64,000 nucleotides of DNA from Muraenolepis orangiensis (Eukaryota > Chordata > Actinopteri > Gadiformes > Muraenolepididae): contig CM051020.1 of assembly GCA_027704905.1 (NCBI GenBank), positions 1,181,419 to 1,245,418 of the forward strand, read 5' to 3'. Shown one piece after another: positions 23,961 to 36,125 of the stretch. A program made the translations under genes and the position numbers. A model generated the notes under the pieces. It worked only from the letters and a program-made list of their open reading frames with translations. It made no database searches and had not been told where the DNA came from. How positions within the stretch are numbered: the stretch's first letter is position 1; every line of letters starts with the position of its first letter.

Positions 23961-24639
23961 TAATTAGAAAAGGAGCTGGTCATCAGTAACAAACAGACAT
24001 GATAAACTACAAAGTGAGGGGCTGCAAGTCGCAAACCCCCCCGATCAGCTCCGTGGATGTAGAATAAGAAACCGGTCCGTTTGCATGGATTTACCGTAAA
24101 GGTGAGAACACGCGCGCATTCTAAATTGAGGAGCGGCTGTTTGACCAAGAATGATGTGCTCAGATTGAATCTATAGGGGGATTATCTCAGTATAAAGGTC
24201 GATAATAATTCATCATGCAGATGAATAATCATGCACCGAATTAATTCACGTTGTATATAAAAGCGCGATTCTAGCCCCCTGTAGCTGTGAAGACGTGACA
24301 TCATTTGTCATCAATTTGGGCAAAATATTAATTTTAAACCATAAATTGGTGTCTGAAACGGTCCAAATTGACTGTGCATAACAAGAGGGTCAATATCTTG
24401 AACACATTTTCTCACTTCATACCCCTTGAGACTCCATTGACTGATTTTAATTAATAACGATTTCATTCAGAACACATCAAAATGTTTTGCAATGCCTCCA
24501 CCGACCACTAGGGAACATCAGGTTGACAGGAGTAAAAACACGACCAACAACAGGGAAGACGACAAGAGTAACAACATTAACATCGACATGTGTTTTTGCC
24601 ACAAATGGAACCCCATAATTATGTCATAGTCACGCACCG

Positions 24640-25190
24640 TAACCGTGACACCATATTCGTATATTATTGCACGTTTGTTTCTATATCTTTTGTTTCTTCC
24701 TATCTGACTTTACCTGTCTTTCATATCTTCCTACTCTTGAGTAGATATTATTTATTCATTATTTTGTAGAATTGTGTATTGTGTATGACTATTGTATTTT
24801 ATGTCTGCTATTTGCTTTTACTTGTAGGTGTAGTTAGTTGTGTGTAGTTAGTTACATTTTTGGAATTATGGAATTAAGGTGAATTAGGTGCAATACAATT
24901 TTACATAAATAAAACCACAAATGAAACTGAACGTTTAAACAAATATAATTAACCCTCAATGGTGATGAGGTTGTTAAATCCTGTGTATAGAACTGACATT
25001 ACCATCATCATAATCCATATCCTCTTGTTTAGAAACGTTGACCTTTTATAATCTTTCACTTCCTCATTTATTCCACACCACACAAACAACTTGTTCAAAC
25101 CAGCGTTTTTCACTCAGACGTAAGTTGGATTTTCTGTAAGCATCAAGAAATAATAAATAAAAAATAATTAGAAAAGTCTACGCTGAGAAA
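24640..25190. repeat. Dispersed ~500-bp repeat, copy 1 of 5
   Basis: AT-rich unit with recognisable blocks: TTGCACGTTTGTTTCTATAT, TCTTGAGTAGATATTATTTA, GTAGGTGTAGTTAGTTGTGT, then AACCAGCGTTTTTCACTCAG. Other copies are at about 26840-27310, 29573-30105, 53345-53885 and 55595-56150. No coding potential; origin unknown. Confidence 0.7.
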
Positions 25191-25214
25191 GATATTTTGA
25201 GGATAAAGGTTTCT

Positions 25215-25720
25215 GAGCTGACCCCCAGGCAGTGACCTACTGACCTGCTAGGAGTGAGACCACTTTCACTATCATAACATGTCATTAACATTACACTATC
25301 ATAACATGTCATTAACATTACACTATCATAACATGTCATTAACATTACACTATCATAACATGTCATTAACATTACACTAGCATAACATGTCATTAACATT
25401 ACACTATCATAACATGTCATTAACATTACACTATCATAACATGTCATTAACATTACACTATCATAACATGTCATTAACATTACACTATCATAACATATCA
25501 TTAACATTACACTATCATAACATGTCATTAACATTACACTAGCATAACATGTCATTAACATTACACTATCATAACATGTCATTAACATTACACTAGCATA
25601 ACATGTCATTAACATTACACTAGCATAACATGTCATTAACATTACACTATCATAACATGTCATTAACATTACACTATCATAACATGTCATTAACATTACT
25701 CTATCATAACATTAAGACTG
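25215..25720 (+). repeat. LINE 3' UTR VNTR: 27-bp unit, about 16 copies
   Basis: After the LINE C-terminal remnant CAGGCAGTGACCTACTGACC comes a long array of CATGTCATTAACATTACACT-type 27-bp units. Two point-variant classes (ACTATCATAA and ACTAGCATAA) are interspersed. The array is absent from the right arm at the mirror position. Confidence 0.85.
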
Positions 25721-25987
25721 TTGTGATGTCTTCACCCCCATGCCAGCTGCTCTCCCTGCTCTGTCGGCCTCCTCATGCTCATATAGTGTTAAGAATTGAC
25801 CAGCACAAGTAGAAATTAAAACAATTGTAACAAGAAAGTTTGACAAATAAAATACATTTATTTATAAAATGTCAATATAAAGAAAACATAGCAGCCTTTT
25901 AAGAAACAATAGCAGCCTTTTAAGAAACAATAGCAGCCTTTTCCTTTAGTGCATTTTTTTAAAGTGTAACAAAATTAGAACCAGAAT

Positions 25988-26012
25988 TATATATATATAT
26001 ATATATATATAA
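25988..26012. repeat. (AT)n microsatellite
   Basis: About twelve TA units. Confidence 0.9.
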
Positions 26013-26029
26013 TGTATATTTGAAACACT

Positions 26030-26215
26030 GTGGCTCAAGGTTTGCCATCTCCACAGTCATGATGGATGATAGAGTTCCATCAAGAGCCAAACTGTTTCGG
26101 GGTTTGGTTTAGTTCAGTCCCACCACAGAGAACACTCGTTCAGCATCAGCATTTGAATGTGGAAGTACCAACACCAACTTGGCAATACGAGAGAGCCTCC
26201 CAAACCTGCTCCTAC
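26030..26215 (-). pseudogene. hAT C-terminal dimerisation-domain fragment
   Basis: Minus-strand translation gives VLPHSNADAERVFSVVGLN, a stop, then TKPRNSLALDGTLSSIMTV. This is the SNADAERVFS motif of the hAT C-terminal dimerisation region, with one in-frame stop. It lacks the rest of any transposase. It lies in left-arm-only sequence. The following 26216-26830 shows nothing further that I recognise. Confidence 0.7.
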
Positions 26216-26839
26216 CGAGCCCACACCGTGATGACTTAACTAACACTGCTATTAGTCACGGTGGTTTGTTGTTAAACCCACCGCAGCAACCTGCCACACG
26301 GCTCACCAGCAGCCTGTGGAACGTTAAGTCTCACGTAGTCAGACCCACCGTTGACTTAATCTAAATAAAAATATTTGTAAAAATAATGTGTTTGTAATAA
26401 TTTCAGTCACGGCATTACTGAGGCGCTGACAGTCTCACGTTTACTTTTCGATTTCTCCACCATAAGTGTTGTTCTCATAGGTTCAGGTTGTTCTTCATAG
26501 GATAGAGACGCAATGACCCGCCCTAAGCTGCCTCTGATTGGTTTGTATACGTGGTGCCTTTCGTTGGGTTGGTTAGATTTAGCCTCGAGGGCTGATGATT
26601 GGTTATCACATATCTCGGTCAGCCAATCGGGGGCAGAATAGGGCGGGCTCACCCTGTCCCTGACTCGAACTACGGCAAGCCTCAAGCAACAAGTAATGGA
26701 AATATATAATTAAATAAAATAATAATTATAAAGTAGTGAAAGGGGAAAAAGCGTGTGAAATGGGAAGTGTGGCGCGAGGCGTGTGTAGAGGTTGAATTGC
26801 GTGACTCTCACTCTCAAAGGGTGAGACTTGGCAGCTCTG

Positions 26840-27310
26840 CTTTACCTGTCTTTCATATCTTACTACTCTTGAGTAGATATTATTTATTATTTATTCATTA
26901 TTTTGTAGATTTGTGTATTGTGTATGACTATTTCATTTTCTGTCTACTATTTGCTTTTACTTGTAGGTGTAGTTAGTTGTGTGTAGTTAGTTACATTTTT
27001 GAGATTTTGTGAATTAGGTGCAATACAATTGTACATGCATAAACCAAATGTCCAAAATATAACCACAAATGAAACAACGTTTAAACAAATATAATAAACC
27101 CTCAATGGTTTATCATCATCATCATAATCCATATCCTCTTGTTTATAACCTTTGACCTTTTATAATCTTTCACTACCTCATTTATTCCACACCACACAAA
27201 CAACTCGTTCAAACCAGCGTTTTTCACTCAGACGTAAGTTGGATTTTCTGTAAGCATCAAGAAATAAAAAATAAAAAATAATTATAAAAGTCTACGCTGA
27301 GATAATGTTT
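26840..27310. repeat. Dispersed ~500-bp repeat, copy 2 of 5
   Basis: Matches 24690-25190. Together with the LINE tail that follows each copy, it suggests a tandem duplication of about 2.1 kb confined to the left arm, or a deletion on the right. Confidence 0.7.
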
Positions 27311-27329
27311 AGAGGATAAAGGTTTCTGA

Positions 27330-27950
27330 GCTGACCCCCAGGCAGTGACCTACTGACCTGCTAGGAGTGAGGCCACTTTCACTATCATAACATGTCATTA
27401 ACATTACACTATCATAACATGTCATTAACATTACACTATCATAACATGTCATTAACATTACACTATCATAACATGTCATTAACATTACACTATCATAACA
27501 TGTCATTAACATTACTCTATCATAACATGTCATTAACATTACTCTATCATAACATGTCATTAACATTACACTATCATAACATGTCATTAACATTACACTA
27601 TCATAACATGTCATCAACATTACACTATCATACTTTGCTGGACTTTCTGGACTCATCACAGTTACTGTACTGCACTGTATTCACGATGCTGCTGCACTAC
27701 TGGCACTTTAAATCTTTTTGAAATCTTTTTGTAATTTAAAATAAATAAATAAATAAATATCAAAAAACAAAAAACAAAAAAACATGTACATATCATTAAT
27801 GTCACTTTGCTGCTCTTTTTTTAATTTTATTTTATTGTATATATCATTTATATTTTTATGGTGTTGTTTTTAAGATGTATACTGTGGGAGGGAATGGGGA
27901 GGAAGCGTTTCTATGTACTTGTTACAAATGGCAAATAAAAATCTTGTATC
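27330..27950 (+). mobile_element. LINE 3' end with 27-bp VNTR, about 10 copies
   Basis: Same structure as 25215-25720 but with the complete 3' end: array at 27380-27640, then CTGCTGCACTACTGGCACTT, then a terminal AATAAAAATCTTGTATCTTG. It is 5' truncated. Confidence 0.85.
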
Positions 27951-28149
27951 TTGTATCGTGTGTGTGTGTATATCAGTTATTTCCCTTACCCTCATGTCAT
28001 AATCCTAACTGTATGTCGTAACCTAAACTGTATTTCATATGTCCTATTCCTTACTGTATGTTATAACCCTACTGTATTTTCTATGTCCTAACTTTAACTG
28101 TATTACCTATGTCCACGTAAGGATTTCAATAAACATTGTGTATACTGGA

Positions 28150-28297
<148 letters not shown>

Positions 28298-28699
28298 AAT
28301 TACATTTTTCAGAACTTGCACTATTTAAAGAGTAATTTAGCCTTAAGTGTGCATGTAGGTTTAAGCCTACAGTCTTTAAGACTCTGATTCAAACCTGGTG
28401 TTGAGCGTGTTGAGAGAGAAAGGTTCTCACACAGTGGGGAGGGGAACCTTTTTGCTCTGTTGCCTCATTTCCTTCATTTGTTTGGGTTTGATTTGACCGT
28501 CTTTCTATAATTCCGTTACACTTGCCCCCCCCCAAGGAGGAATCAATGCCATCTCCATTCGCTTTCTTTGTAGGTGGAATGATTGATTGATTACAACTTT
28601 ATACAGTATTATAAATAGCAGTCTTTAAAATAATTTAAGGATGATTATATTTTCTCAAATAAGCAGAACCCCGGTAACATGAATTGCGGAACTGAAACA

Positions 28700-29446
28700 T
28701 TTTCTGCATCATCTGCTACCAAGCCCCTCCAACGCATCCAGAACGCAGCGGCACGCCTGGTATTCAAACTACCAAAATTCTCCCACGTGACCCCTCTCTT
28801 CCACGATCTCCACTGGCTTCCGGTAAATGCTCGCATCAAGTTCAAGACTCTGATACTGACCTTCAGGGCAGTCAATGGAACTGCCCCAACCTACCTCCAA
28901 ACGTTGGTCAAGCCCTACATCCCAGCCAGAGCGCTCCGCTCAACTTCTGCCAGGCGACTTGTTCGACCTTCACTGAAAACAACCAAGCGTCGCTCTTCCA
29001 AGACCCAGCTCTTCAGGGCTCTGGCTCCACAGGTGGAATGAACTCCCGTCTCATGTCAGGATGGCAGAGTCCCTCGCCAGCTTCCGCAAGAGACTCAAGA
29101 CCCACCTGTTCAGAGTCCACCTGGACTCTCCATGAATTCTCCTTCTCCTTTGTGAACCCCTAACTTGCTGACAAAGTCCTGACATTAATAGCTCTTAGCA
29201 TGTTGTATATGTTAGCAAGTGTATATCCTTAATGTTGATAACAAGCTCTTATCACAGCTACTTAAGCAGGTGACCTGGCAGTACCAAATTGTGTTATTCA
29301 TCTTGTTAATATGAATGCTTGTGAACTGCTCTATTATTATGTTTGCGTACCTCAGCGTTATGCTATTGTCTGCTTCAACTAATGTACTCCTTGTAAGTCG
29401 CTTTGGATAAAAGCGTCTGCCAAATGTCCTAAATGAAAATGTAAAT
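28700..29446 (+). mobile_element. L2-like LINE, C-terminal ORF2 and 3' tail, left copy
   Basis: The plus strand encodes LQRIQNAAARLVFKLPKFSH, LFHDLHWLPVNARIKFKTL and later KTQLFRALAPQVE, the C-terminal end of L2-type ORF2. It ends with the common fish tail GTCGCTTTGGATAAAAGCGT. It is bounded by direct repeats of about 57 bp (28642-28699 and 29447-29503, about six mismatches), unusually long for target duplications. The mirror copy is at 53990-54738. Confidence 0.8.
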
Positions 29447-29572
29447 GATAATATTTTCCCAAATAAGCACAACCACGGTAACATGAATTGTGGAACTGAA
29501 ACAAATGACGTAGCTCATTTTAAACTAACCGGTTGTTCCCATATTCTATTAAGAGGAACTGTGATGCTGATC

Positions 29573-30105
29573 CATATTCATATATTATTGCACGTTTGTT
29601 TCTATATCTTTTGTTTCTTCCTATCTGACTTTACCTGTCTTTCATATCTTACTACTCTGGAGTAGATATTATTTATTATTTATTCATTATTTTGTAGAAT
29701 TGTGTATTGTGTATGACTATTGTATTTTCTGTCTGCTATTTGCTTTTACTTGTAGGTGTAGTTAGTTGTGTGTAGTTAGTTACATTTTTGGAATTATGGA
29801 ATTAAGGTGAATTAAGGTTAATACAATTGAACATGCATAAACCAAATGTCCAAAATAAAACCACAAATGAAACGTTTAAACAAATATAATTAACCCTCAA
29901 TGGTTTATCATCATCATAATCCATATCCTCTTGTTTATAACCTTTGACGACTATCTTTCACTTCCTCATTTATTCCACACCACACATAAAACTCTTTCAA
30001 ACCAGCGTTTTTCATTCAGATGTAAGTTGGATTTTCCGTAAGCATCAAAAAATAGAAGTAGAAAAGACTACGTTGAGAAAGATGTTTTGAGGATAAAGGT
30101 TCTGA
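29573..30105. repeat. Dispersed ~500-bp repeat, copy 3 of 5
   Basis: Matches 24650-25190; the mirror copy is at 53345-53885. 30106-30810 contains an ACCTTAATGT short array (30130-30215) and an AT tract, and is otherwise anonymous upstream sequence of the TLR gene. Confidence 0.7.
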
Positions 30106-30307
30106 ACTGACCCAAAATGTAAGTGTTTAAAACTTAATGTGCCTTTACCTTAATGTACCTAAATGTACCTTTACCTTAATGTACCTTTACCTTAATGTAC
30201 CTTAATGTACCTTTTTTCACTCAAACTGTTTTTCTTTCTGTGGTAAAGCATAGAAACTAAGCCTAACCCTAATCAAACCAGTCAAACTACTTATCAATGC
30301 TTTGGTT

Positions 30308-30312
<5 letters not shown>

Positions 30313-30343
<31 letters not shown>
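30313..30343. repeat. (AT)n microsatellite
   Basis: About fifteen TA units; the mirror tract 53094-53160 is longer. Confidence 0.9.
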
Positions 30344-30345
<2 letters not shown>

Positions 30346-30918
30346 TGCACTAACCGTAAGTAAATATTTTTTTTATATAACATTATTTGTTCTGTAAGAG
30401 ATAGTAGTATAGTGTGTAACAATTAAGCCGCCATGGAAACCCCGTTTTCGCCAGTTAGAAGCGCTTGAAGGAATTATAGCACCAATGTGTTCTGTCTGTA
30501 CAGGTATATATTATAAACAATAGGCCTGTACAATATATAGGTCTATCTCTTAATACAATATGTGTGTCTTAGACCAGCCCATCCAAAACAACTGATAGGA
30601 GCGCTCCGTTGGTCCAACCATGAACCATCCCTTTCTGCCATGTCCACTGCTATGTGTTGGGCTCCAGTAACCTGTATCTTCACCAAAACATGCCACACAA
30701 TTATGTTTCTATTCTATGATATGTAGACGGCCTCAATGACAGTATTTGGCTAACTGATTGTAATGACCACTGTCCACTGTGTGTATCTTTGTGTGTCTGT
30801 GTGACAGTGTTTTTGGATGCTGTTTTTTACATGATGGATTCCTCGAATTGGAAGAAATGAAACAGAACCAGATTTCCAAATGACCAACACTCCAACACCA
30901 CGTTTTTGATGTGCTGAA

Positions 30919-33900
30919 ATGAAAATGGAAATTGAGATGTCATTAAGGGGTATTCGCCTCTGTTCATTGGGAATATTATATTTATTTTTGAACAGTTTTA
31001 TTTGTCCAACTTCCGGTTATGTGCTGAAGGACTGCTGGCTCACAGACACAAAGGCCAGCTGTGACAATTTAAATGAATTTCCAAAGGACCTTCCACCAAG
31101 AGTGACAAGTATAGATCTGTCTGGAAACAAACTTTCCAAATTAAATAAAACCAATTTGGAAAATGTACCAAATCTGTTGCGCTTAGACCTGGAAAGCAAC
31201 AGGATCTCTAAGATTGAATCTGGTACTTTTGTGACTCAAATCTCTCTAGAAGTGTTGATTTTAAACAACAACAGCCTTATATATCTACAGGAGGGTATGT
31301 TCGATGGCTTAGTCAATCTCACAGAGTTGAGTCTGAATTACAATAACATCAGCACAATAGCACCTGCCTCTTTTAAGTCTCTGACCAACCTAAAGTTTTT
31401 GGACCTAGGATATAACAAACTGTGTCACTTAAGGAACATATTACAACATACACCACATTTACAAAAACTGTATATTCCAGGAAACCAAATTTCCACTTTT
31501 CATTCATGGGAGCTGTCGAATAAGACTACAGAACTTGTTTCACTGGACTTGTCTCTAAATCAGCTTGTGGTCTTTGGGGTCACTGCAGATATCTTTCCCA
31601 ACCTCACAACCTTGGACCTTGAGGACCGCGGTAAAAAGCATCATATCGACTGGGAGGTAAATGATAAATCCTACCTTAGAGGCGTGTCCAAACTAGACAT
31701 CAGTGGGGTCTGCTCCTCATCACATGAAGTTCTACAGACCTTTAACTCTTCACTGAAGTATCTCAGGTTAAACCATATGAATATCAACCTGGGGGTTCTC
31801 ATCAATATGTCCTGCACAATCCCATCACTGATCTCTCTTGAAGTCAAAAACAACGGCATTAAATTAATCCGTTCAGACTTGCTGCACTTGTGTGAAAATT
31901 TGAAAGAATTGGACTTGGGGAATAATCAGATAACTGTCCTCTCTGACAATTCATTTCAATCTCTTAGTTCGCTAAACATTTTAATCATGCAGTATAACCT
32001 TCTCTCATCGGTCCCCCCTGCCATAAGGAGTGTGTCAACACTCTCAAAACTGGATCTCAGCTTCAATACCATCAGTGTGCTTGGCTGCGATGATTTTGCC
32101 AATATGACACATCTCAGAATTCTCCATCTAAACAGTAATCATTTCTCAGCTCTAAATGACTGTGTTTTCAAAGATTTGGTCAATTTAAAGCATTTAGAGT
32201 TGAAAAACTGCAGCATAAGAAACTTAAATGGCGCCTTCAAAAAAACAATGGCAAATCTGGAGTTTCTTTATTTGTTCAACAACCAACTCACTGTTTTAGG
32301 TGATGGCGAATTTGAAGGTCTGAAATCCCTCCAGAATCTGTCATTACGTGGCAATAAATTAAAAACTCTCGAAAGTGGCGCTTTTCATGGACTATCCAAT
32401 CTTACATATCTTACACTTGAATCCAATGAACTTGAAAACACTCAAATTAAAAACCGGGTTTTTGTTGACTTGAAGACTTTAAAAACGTTAAATTTGATGA
32501 ACAACAAAATTAAATATGAATCAGAAAGGCACATCTTTCCACCATTTGCTAACCTTTCACAACTAGATACATTGCTTCTTTCTGGTCAAACCAGACGACT
32601 TAAGTCCCACCTCCCTCAAAACTTTCTGCAAGGCCTGACAAATTTGTCTGAACTAAATTTCAGAAATGCCCAACTCACATCTCTGCACCCTCACACCTTC
32701 AACTTCACACCTAATTTGAATGTGCTTTACATGAGTTCAAATGTTTTCATAGACATTCCTGACAATTTGTTTTCTCCAATTCCAAAACTAAAACGTCTTT
32801 ACATCTCACAGACAAACCTGCGGTCTCTAGACTTTCTGCTTCATGCTAACCTCACAGAGCTGGAGTTCTTGCAGGTGAGGCAGGATGCCTTTTCTGTGAT
32901 TAGTGAACCAGTGATGCAGTCTCTGCCAGCCCTTGTATACCTGGACATGCAGGGGAATAGCTTCACCTGTGACTGTGACAATGCATGGTTTCTCCAATGG
33001 GTAATCACCAACAAGCAAACACAAGTGTCGGATGCGTACAACTTTGAATGCAACTTCCCTCCAAACCTTAAAGGCAGAAAACTGCTGGAGCTTGACGTAC
33101 GTTCTTGTACAGTAGACGTGGGCTTTGTCTGTTATATTTCCACGGCGTGCGCGGTCATGGTGGTCATGGCCGTCTCCTTCACCCACCATTTCTTGCAATG
33201 GCATCTGGTCTACGCCTACTACCTCCTGCTGGCGTTCCTCTACAACACAAAGCACAAGGACAAGCGGGCTCATCCATACGACGCCTTCGTCTCCTACAAT
33301 GCAAACGACGAGCACTGGGTGCTCGGGGAGCTGCTGCCCAAGCTGGAGGACGAGCAGGGCTGGAGGCTGTGTCTGCACCACCGGGACTTCCAGCCAGGTG
33401 AGGAGACCTAACCTGAACCGCCTCTTCACCTCCATTAGCATACATGGGAAGATGTATACATGCTGACCTTTGATGCCAGGTGTCCAAAAGTTGCAGAAAA
33501 TTGGATTATTCACATTATCTCTGAGAGATCTCCAACAACATGTACTGTAAACTGTATACTGTAGGCCTCATTATTGAACATTTTGCAGAAAACCTGTCAG
33601 CCCTCATTCTCAGTCTTCAACATAGCTATGATTTGCTCCCCAATGATGGAGCACCGTCCACATGTAGCACAGCCCAATGGCCACATTTATGAAAATGAAT
33701 GAAGCTAGCCACTGGAAACACTCAGCGCTGCCAGACACTCATAACATGATTTGTCGAAAAGGTATATACTATGAACAAAATATTGAATTAGGACTAACAC
33801 TAATTATTTTAATGAATGAATGTATTTATTGGGGCTTTTTAGTAGCAGTGCAAGGGTGGGAGGGGTCGACCTTTGTTACACTTGACTATTCAAACCCTTG

Positions 33901-36125
33901 CACCCTGTGCAAAAGTCGTTATTTGACACATTCTTACCATGTTTTATCCCATGATTTATATACATGGACTTTTTGAGGGAATTATTCCTTTAAAGTTTTG
34001 TCCATGACCAATTTTTCTTTTCAGGCAAACCCATCATGGAGAACATTACAGATGCCATCTATGGCAGTCGGAAGACCATATGTGTGATCAGTCACGATTA
34101 CCTGGCCAGTGAATGGTGCTCCAGAGAGATCCAGGTCGCCAGGTAAGGTGACATGCATCCATTGACTCAAGATTCAAGATTTGTATTTGCCATTTGCTAC
34201 AAGTAAAATGGAATGCGTACTACTCATTCCCTCGCAGTATAAATTTCTAAAACACAATCCTATAAAAAAACACTATACACAATTAAAATAACAATATGTA
34301 CATGTGTTGAATTGTGCAGAAAGCATTTAAAAGCATCTTAAAGTGCCAGTAGTGCAGACACATCATCAATACAGTGCAGTACAGTGCAGAACAATGCAGT
34401 AACTGTAATGAGTCCAATGTTATGATAGTGGCAGCACTCCTAGCAGTTCAGTAGGTCACTGCCTGTGGATAAAAACTATCCTTGATAGTCCTTGTACGGA
34501 TGCTGCGGAACCGGCGACCAAGACGGTAGGGGGGAGAAAACATGATGCCCAGGGTGGTGACTATTTCTTCACTTATTAGGAGTTTCCACCACACCTCCTA
34601 GTGAAGGCCTGCAGAACATTAACCTCCACCATCCTCCCTCTGAATGGAAAGTGCAACGGACTAAGGTCCAAATTAATCTTCTGTGTCAGCGGGTATTCAG
34701 ATATCATGCAGACATGCTGACACGCTCTAACCACTACCAGAAATGTGCAACCTGCCTTGCAACCTTGGTGGTCATAGCATTCTTCAATTAAAGTTGCTGT
34801 AGGTAAGATATAACTGCCACTTGTTTAGAGTAATGTGTTAGAAATGGCACAGCAATCCAATTTAGATTAGATTAGATTAGATTCAAATGTATTGTTAGTT
34901 TACAGCGAAAATAATTTGGCATCTAACCAGAGTGCAAATGTTGCAGTAAAGTGCATGGTAATATATCAATGCAAAAACTCTAAAATTAACTAAAATTCAC
35001 AAGTGGACCTTTAATAAAAAGGTTTGAGTACCCCTGGTCTAGCCTATTCATCCTAGACAAAACTGAGCTCAATTTAAGATCAGTATGACATTTTGACCAT
35101 TTCTTAAATTCAGCTTCTAAAAATAGACTTCTTGTCTCAGATCAATGATCAATCATTTGCACTGATTTGATTTGACTTTATTTTGTCTGAAATAATTAGC
35201 TCTTGATATAACAGTAAGATCTAAAAGAAAACTTGATTGGCTAATACATTTCTCAAACTGGTCTGAGATTGATCTATTATTTTTCTCTTTACTTCTCCTA
35301 AGGTTTAGGATACTTCTGGAATCTCTAAATAAGAGCAGATTTATTTCTGATAAGAGAACGACTTTTCCTCTGGGTATAGCTCACTAGTTACACACAATCT
35401 CCTGATGGGTTTTCAAATGTCTGGGTTTTACAAGCCCTCACTAACATCCACCACCAAACTTGGTTTCAGCAAGAACTCCTTCCTTCCTCCCCCACTTTTA
35501 CAACCATTAGCCGCCACTGACCTACAGCACCTTTAAGGCCTCAGTAGTGAGGTTTACCCTGGATGACACCTGTCACTTTGTAACGCAAGCAATCCAGTTT
35601 AACAGTGGGAATGTGCCCACTCCCTTAGTATTCACATATATCCAATCAATGACATGAGGCCAGCCCTGTAATGCCATTGATAATGTCCAAGGGTGGGGGT
35701 CTGTCTCATTGCGATGGTCTTGATGGAACCTACTTCAGTTCCATTTAGTCCCGAGCCAACCTTCACCTAGGAAAGGTGAAGCCTGCCTTCACCTAAAGGA
35801 ACAACAGTTAACAGTTAAATGTTAAATGTTAAAAAACAACTCTCTCCATTTCCATTTCCCCAGCTTCCGTCTGTTTGACGAGCAGAAGGACGTGTTGATC
35901 CTGGTGTTTCTGGAGGACATTCCCATGCAGCAGCTGTCTCCGTACCACCGCATGAGGAGGCTCCTGAAGAGACAAACGTACCTGAGCTGGTCCCGAGCGG
36001 TCGCACACCCAGACCTGTTCTGGGAGAAGCTCCGGCAGGCCCTGGAGACCCGGGAGGACCCGGCCAGTGAGCACCTACTGCTCAGCGTTGGGGACGGAAT
36101 CCCAGGAGAGAGACCGGACCAGTAA
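30919..36125 (+). CDS. Toll-like receptor, TLR22/23/13-like (TLR11 family), three coding exons
   Basis: Innate immune pattern-recognition receptor. Coding exons 30919-33397, 34025-34142 and 35864-36125 have GT/AG junctions and join in frame (phase 1 then phase 0 plus two bases), for about 952 residues, normal for fish TLR22-type proteins. A Met at residue 7 (30937) may be the real start, giving a hydrophobic signal peptide (about 7-35). Then follow many LRRs (about 60-675), a C-terminal cap (CDCDNAW at 684), one membrane helix (about 736-758) and a TIR domain from YDAFVSY (787). Box 2 RDFQPG is at 822-827, split by intron 1, and box 3 FW is at 918-919. No stop or frameshift is seen. The ligand cannot be inferred; TLR22/23 against TLR13 naming needs a phylogeny. 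AATAAA follows at 36305-36310. STEAP lies convergent downstream. Confidence 0.92.
33398..34024 (+). other. TLR intron 1 (splits TIR box 2)
   Basis: Donor CAG|GTGAGG and acceptor TTTTCAG|GC. The intron interrupts the Gly codon of RDFQPG. An in-frame TAA at 33409-33411 would end the protein if the intron were retained. No mobile element is recognised inside. Confidence 0.85.
34143..35863 (+). other. TLR intron 2
   Basis: Donor CAG|GTAAGG and acceptor TTTCCCCAG|CTTCC. It contains a minus-strand LINE 3' fragment (about 34165-34580), a short ATTAG pentamer array near 34863-34885, and otherwise anonymous sequence. Confidence 0.85.
34165..34580 (-). mobile_element. LINE 3' end in TLR intron 2
   Basis: The minus strand reads, in order, the C-terminal LINE remnant ending at CCACAGGCAGTGACCTACTG, the CACTATCATAACATTGGACT stub of the 27-bp VNTR (only one unit here), and the terminal tail near 34165-34230. 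Same family as 10430-11200 and 27330-27950. Confidence 0.75.

Noticed and set aside
25178..25696. 172-codon ORF repeating MLMTCYDSV
   Set aside because: Translation of the 27-bp LINE VNTR on the minus strand; the unit is divisible by three, so the frame stays open.
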